Shown piece after piece: positions 61,801-64,000 of a stretch of DNA of 64,000 nucleotides (positions within the stretch are counted from its first letter, which is position 1; each line of letters opens with the position of its first letter). The notes beneath the pieces were generated by a model. That model was given only the letters and a program-made list of their open reading frames with translations. It did not search any database and was not told the DNA's origin. The translations under genes were made by a program, and so were the position numbers. Origin of the DNA: Staphylococcus argenteus (GTDB lineage: Bacteria > Bacillota > Bacilli > Staphylococcales > Staphylococcaceae); contig NC_016941.1 in NCBI RefSeq assembly GCF_000236925.1, positions 1,922,001 through 1,986,000 on the forward strand, read 5' to 3'.

Positions 61801-63421
61801 GTACTTTAGTCGATAAAAAACTAATTAATCCATCAGCCTTTGCAATACCAGCTAATAGTGGGGCTAATACAGTTACTGCATTGCCAATTGTACTTATAAA
61901 TGCGCCTAATCCAAAAACTACAGGACCAATTGCAGCAGCAATACCACCGAAAATAACAATTGATCTTTTAGAACCATCACTTAAATTGGAAAACCAATCA
62001 ACCGCTATAGATAGCTTTTTGATTAATTCTTCCATTACTGGTGCAAACGCACTTTCAATAGAAGTCCATACATCAGCACCTACTAATTTTAATTTATTCA
62101 TTGCTACTTTAAATCTTTCGGAGCCACTTTCAGAATCTTTAAACGTTTGATTTACTGTGCCTTGGGAATCTTCGATAGTTTTTAAAAATTCTTGATAACT
62201 AAAACGACCACCTTTAATAGCATCTGCTAAATCAGGACCTGCTTTTGCACCAAATGCTTCAATCGCTAAACTTGTTGCGCTAGCTATATCCGGCGTCTTT
62301 TCAATTTCTGCTAATGTCTTCTTAAATTCTTCTCTTGGATTTTTACCAGCTTTACCCCAATTGGATATAGCTTTTTTCAAACCACTGAAGGCTATTTCAG
62401 TATTAACACCTGATTTCTCCCATTGAGAGAATAAAGCGATTGATTCTTTCATCTCAAAGCCCATAGCCCTCATTGGAGCACCGTATTTAGTAATGCTATC
62501 AGCTAATGTATCAACACTTATACCGCTAGCCTGTGCTGCTTTCGCTACCATATCAAGTACACTTTGATACTCATCAGCTTCAATACCTGCATCACCCATT
62601 GCACGCGTAATTAATTGAACGGCTTGTACGCCTTCAGAACCTGTTATGTGACTAAATTTCAAGAATGACTCTGTGGCACTCTCAAGTTCTTTGTCAGTGA
62701 AACCTAACCTTGTGTTAACTTCCCCTAAAACACCGCCTACAGTCTCAGCATCTGCTGGAAAGTTGCCATAAACATCTTTAAATGAATTCTGCAACTTCTT
62801 AAGCTCTCCGCCGGTTGCTCCTGTTGCTTGGGTAACTGTATCTAAACCTTTATCAACTTCTGCAAAAGCTTTTCCTGATGCTGCTGCAATACCTAAAACA
62901 GGTGCGGTAACACCAATCATCATACCTTTACCAATAGATTTTAAACCATCACCCATTTTTGTTAATTTAGGTCCCATACTTTCAAAAATTTTACTGGTTT
63001 TCCCCCAGCCACTTTCTGCCATTCTTTGAGCTTCAACTTGGGCTTTTTTGAACTCTTCAAACTCAGCCGATGTTTTTTGCAATTCTCTTTCTAAATAATT
63101 CAGCTCATTTGCTTGTTTGTTATATTCTTGCCGTAATTTTTGAGCTTCTGCACTGTTTTCACCCTGTTCTTGAGATACCTTGTCATATTGCTTGGCTAAA
63201 TCATCAACATTTTTCTTATAACCTATGATAGTTCCGTCAAGTTCTTTAATCCTTTGTTGGTAACTATCAGTTGATTTTTCGGTATATTTGAAGTTGTTGC
63301 CGGTTAACTTTAAGTCAGAATTTAAAGTTTTAAAGTTTCGTTTGATTTCTGCAAATGATCTATTTAAATTTGCTGCATCCAAATCCAAACCTATAGATAA
63401 ACCTTTTATTCTTTCTCCCAT
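58892..63421 (-). CDS. phage tail tape measure protein with M23 and lysozyme-like domains
   Basis: A 1509-residue tape measure protein of the TP901 core family; its length sets tail length. The N-terminus is coiled coil (1-140), and hydrophobic helices lie near 500-620 and in many amphipathic repeats between 650 and 950. Near 1128-1242 is an M23 peptidase with zinc motifs HEGVD and HLHFEM. Near 1265-1370 is a lytic transglycosylase-like fold (RESNYQSNAVN, GLFQII). These two domains locally open the cell wall at DNA entry. AAGGAGG lies 7 nt before the ATG at 63421. Confidence 0.93.
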   Translation of the reverse strand: MGERIKGLSIGLDLDAANLNRSFAEIKRNFKTLNSDLKLTGNNFKYTEKSTDSYQQRIKELDGTIIGYKKNVDDLAKQYDKVSQEQGENSAEAQKLRQEYNKQANELNYLERELQKTSAEFEEFKKAQVEAQRMAESGWGKTSKIFESMGPKLTKMGDGLKSIGKGMMIGVTAPVLGIAAASGKAFAEVDKGLDTVTQATGATGGELKKLQNSFKDVYGNFPADAETVGGVLGEVNTRLGFTDKELESATESFLKFSHITGSEGVQAVQLITRAMGDAGIEADEYQSVLDMVAKAAQASGISVDTLADSITKYGAPMRAMGFEMKESIALFSQWEKSGVNTEIAFSGLKKAISNWGKAGKNPREEFKKTLAEIEKTPDIASATSLAIEAFGAKAGPDLADAIKGGRFSYQEFLKTIEDSQGTVNQTFKDSESGSERFKVAMNKLKLVGADVWTSIESAFAPVMEELIKKLSIAVDWFSNLSDGSKRSIVIFGGIAAAIGPVVFGLGAFISTIGNAVTVLAPLLAGIAKADGLISFLSTKVPILGTVFTALTGPIGIVLGVLAGLAVAFTIAYKKSETFRNFVNGAIESVKQTFSNFIQFIQPFIDSVKNIFKQAISAIVDFAKDIWSQINGFFNENGISIVQALQNICNFIKAIFEFIINFVIKPIMFAIWQVMQFIWPAVKALIVSTWENIKGVIQGALNIILGFIKFFSSLFTGNWRGVWDGIVMILKGTVQLIWNLIQLWFVGKILGVVRYFGGLLKGLITGIWDVIKSIFSKSLSAIWNATKSIFGFLFNSVKSIFTNMKNWLSNTWSSIRTNTIGKAQSLFSGVKSKFTSLWNATKDIFSNLRNWMANIWNSIKDNTVGIASRLWSKVRGIFTNMRDGLQSIISKIKSHIGGMVDAIKKGLNKLIEGLNWVGGKLGMDKIPKLHTGTEHTHTTTRLVKNGKIARDTFATVGDKGRGNGPNGFRNEMIEFPNGKRVITPNTDTTAYLPKGSKVYNGTQTYSMLNGTLPRFSLGTMWKDIKSGASSAFNWTKDQIGKGTKWLGDKVGDVLDFMENPGKLLNYILEAFGIDFNSLTKGMGIAGDITKAAWSKIKKSATDWIKENLEAMGGGDLVGGILDPDKINYHYGRTAAYTAATGRPFHEGVDFPFVYQEVRTPMGGRLTRMPFMSGGYGNYVKITSGVIDMLFAHLKNFSKSPPSGTMVKPGDVVGLTGNTGFSTGPHLHFEMRRNGRHFDPEPYLRNAKKKGRLSIGGGGATSGSGATYASRVIRQAQSILGGRYKGKWIHDQMMRVAKRESNYQSNAVNNWDINAQRGDPSRGLFQIIGSTFRANAKRGYTNFNNPVHQGISAMQYIVRRYGWDGFKRAGDYAYATGGKVFDGWYNLGEDGHPEWIIPTDPARRNDAMKMLHYAAAEVRGRKASKNKRPSQLSSVNGFDDPSLLLKMIEQQQQQIALLLKIAQSNDVIADKDYQPIIDEYAFDKKVNASIEKRERQESTKVKFRKGGIAIQ

Positions 63422-63455
63422 TTTTTACCTCCTTTCTAAAAAAGTTCAAAAAAAT

Positions 63456-63479
63456 AACCCTAACCAAACGGTTAAGGTT
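63456..63479 (-). terminator. hairpin between tail chaperone and tape measure genes
   Basis: AACCTTAACC-GTTT-GGTTAGGGTT followed by ATTTTTTTG on the minus strand, overlapping the stop of the frameshifted chaperone product. It may reduce read-through into the tape measure gene. Confidence 0.65.
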
Positions 63480-64000
63480 AAAATGCATCAATTAAAGCCT
63501 CTGCTTTTTCTTCAGAAATGTCATTGTTTTTATTTTGATATATGGAAAGTACATAATGAAATGGCATTTTTAAAACTTCGTTAGCGTCTTTACCATTTTC
63601 AATTAAGTCCATCATGAGAGTATCCATATTTTTCAACATTGCTTTATATGTTAAATCTTCAGGCTTTATTTCATGTTCTGGATAAAATTTCTAGTTTCCT
63701 CAGTTTGCTGACCTTGAGTAATGAAAATTACTTGTTCACGAAGTGCATTCATTCCATCAGGTGCATGCATACGTTCTTTTAAGTCTTTAACTGTGAATTG
63801 GTTATCGTAAATTTTTACAACCATATCCATCAATCTGTCAGCGATTTCTCTTGGTTTCATCGTGCTATTTTCGTCCTCAATATCATCGATTAAATCCATT
63901 GCTTCGTATACAATTTCAAATGAAATGAAGTGTGGTGTTAAGTACGTTTGTAATTTAATTTCATTTGCTTTCGGGTCTTCTACTAATTGAATAATGTTAC
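63478..64000 (-). CDS. tail assembly chaperone, -1 frameshift product (gpGT-like), 5' end outside window
   Basis: The gpG frame (stop at 63666) is continued in the -1 frame from the slippery heptamer at 63684-63690. It then reads YPEHEIKPEDLTYKAM and ends KAEALIDAF at 63478. Such fused G-T proteins coat the tape measure before tube assembly in long-tailed phages. The second frame has no SD or good start of its own, which supports frameshifting. Confidence 0.75.
63666..64000 (-). CDS. tail assembly chaperone (gpG-like), partial
   Basis: Open to the window edge; at least 111 codons read NIIQLVEDPKANEIKL ... TRNFIQNMK. Small acidic helical protein immediately upstream of the tape measure gene, the standard place for gpG. 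The ATG at 63899 is internal, since the same frame stays open upstream with coding character. Confidence 0.8.
   Translation of the reverse strand, partial: NIIQLVEDPKANEIKLQTYLTPHFISFEIVYEAMDLIDDIEDENSTMKPREIADRLMDMVVKIYDNQFTVKDLKERMHAPDGMNALREQVIFITQGQQTEETRNFIQNMK
63684..63690 (-). promoter_or_regulatory. programmed -1 ribosomal slippery heptamer
   Basis: On the minus strand A-AAT-TTT in the gpG frame is a canonical X-XXY-YYZ slippery site, 19 nt before the gpG stop codon. Confidence 0.75.

Overview
This window is an AT-rich, low-GC Gram-positive chromosome segment that I read as Staphylococcus of the S. aureus complex. Gene order (dnaQ-like exonuclease, dinB, rlmCD, dgkB, gatCAB, putP, camS, ligA-pcrA-pcrB, purB, nadE-pncB, nos, pheA, sdcS, ppaC, aldH, pmt locus, eap, hlb, phiSa3-type prophage) matches S. 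aureus as I know it. Many chromosomal proteins (NOS, DinB, PheA, the Hlb signal peptide, Eap) nevertheless differ from the S. aureus sequences I remember by several percent. The best inference is a close relative such as S. argenteus, or a divergent S. aureus lineage; a whole-genome ANI would decide this.

Positions 1-23,900 are mostly housekeeping. They begin with a decayed carboxylesterase, then an exonuclease and the Y-family polymerase dinB. Next come 23S rRNA methylation (rlmCD), lipid recycling (dgkB), the gatCAB amidotransferase, proline uptake (putP), the lipoprotein CamS and the ligA/pcrA/pcrB cluster. purB and the NAD salvage pair pncB-nadE close the block. The staphopain pair scpAB, which I expect between purB and the NETI/DUF2179 genes in S. 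aureus, is not there.

Positions 24,000-45,240 hold bacterial nitric-oxide synthase, prephenate dehydratase, a dicarboxylate transporter, a parallel beta-helix protein, a nicotinamidase-like hydrolase and Mn-dependent pyrophosphatase. They are followed by the AldH-type aldehyde dehydrogenase, 6-phosphogluconolactonase, a small envelope-protein operon (DUF1700/DUF4097), the complete phenol-soluble-modulin exporter locus pmtR-A-B-C-D and an aminotransferase. Two LexA (SOS) boxes are visible: one in front of a YolD-like gene, the other in front of a 32-residue hydrophobic peptide that converges with a likely small RNA. I consider this last unit the most interesting item in the window.

Positions 45,300-47,520 are a virulence and scar region: a transposase remnant, an eap gene cut by an in-frame stop before its last domain, and the 5' stub of hlb ending at a phage attachment core (TGTATCCGAACTGG).

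Positions 47,500-64,000 are the right arm of a phiSa3-like, beta-haemolysin-converting siphovirus prophage. From the attachment site inward it has three small membrane-protein genes and scn (SCIN), followed by an amidase remnant and sak (staphylokinase). The lysis pair (CHAP/SH3b endolysin and holin), the sprG1/sprF1 type I toxin-antitoxin unit, tail-tip proteins, tape measure and a frameshifted tail-assembly chaperone follow. chp and sea/sep are absent (scn+sak, immune evasion cluster type E). The phage proteins look nearly identical to S. aureus versions while the flanking chromosome is more divergent, which suggests recent phage acquisition. SaeR-like boxes upstream of eap, scn and sak suggest shared control by the SaeRS system.
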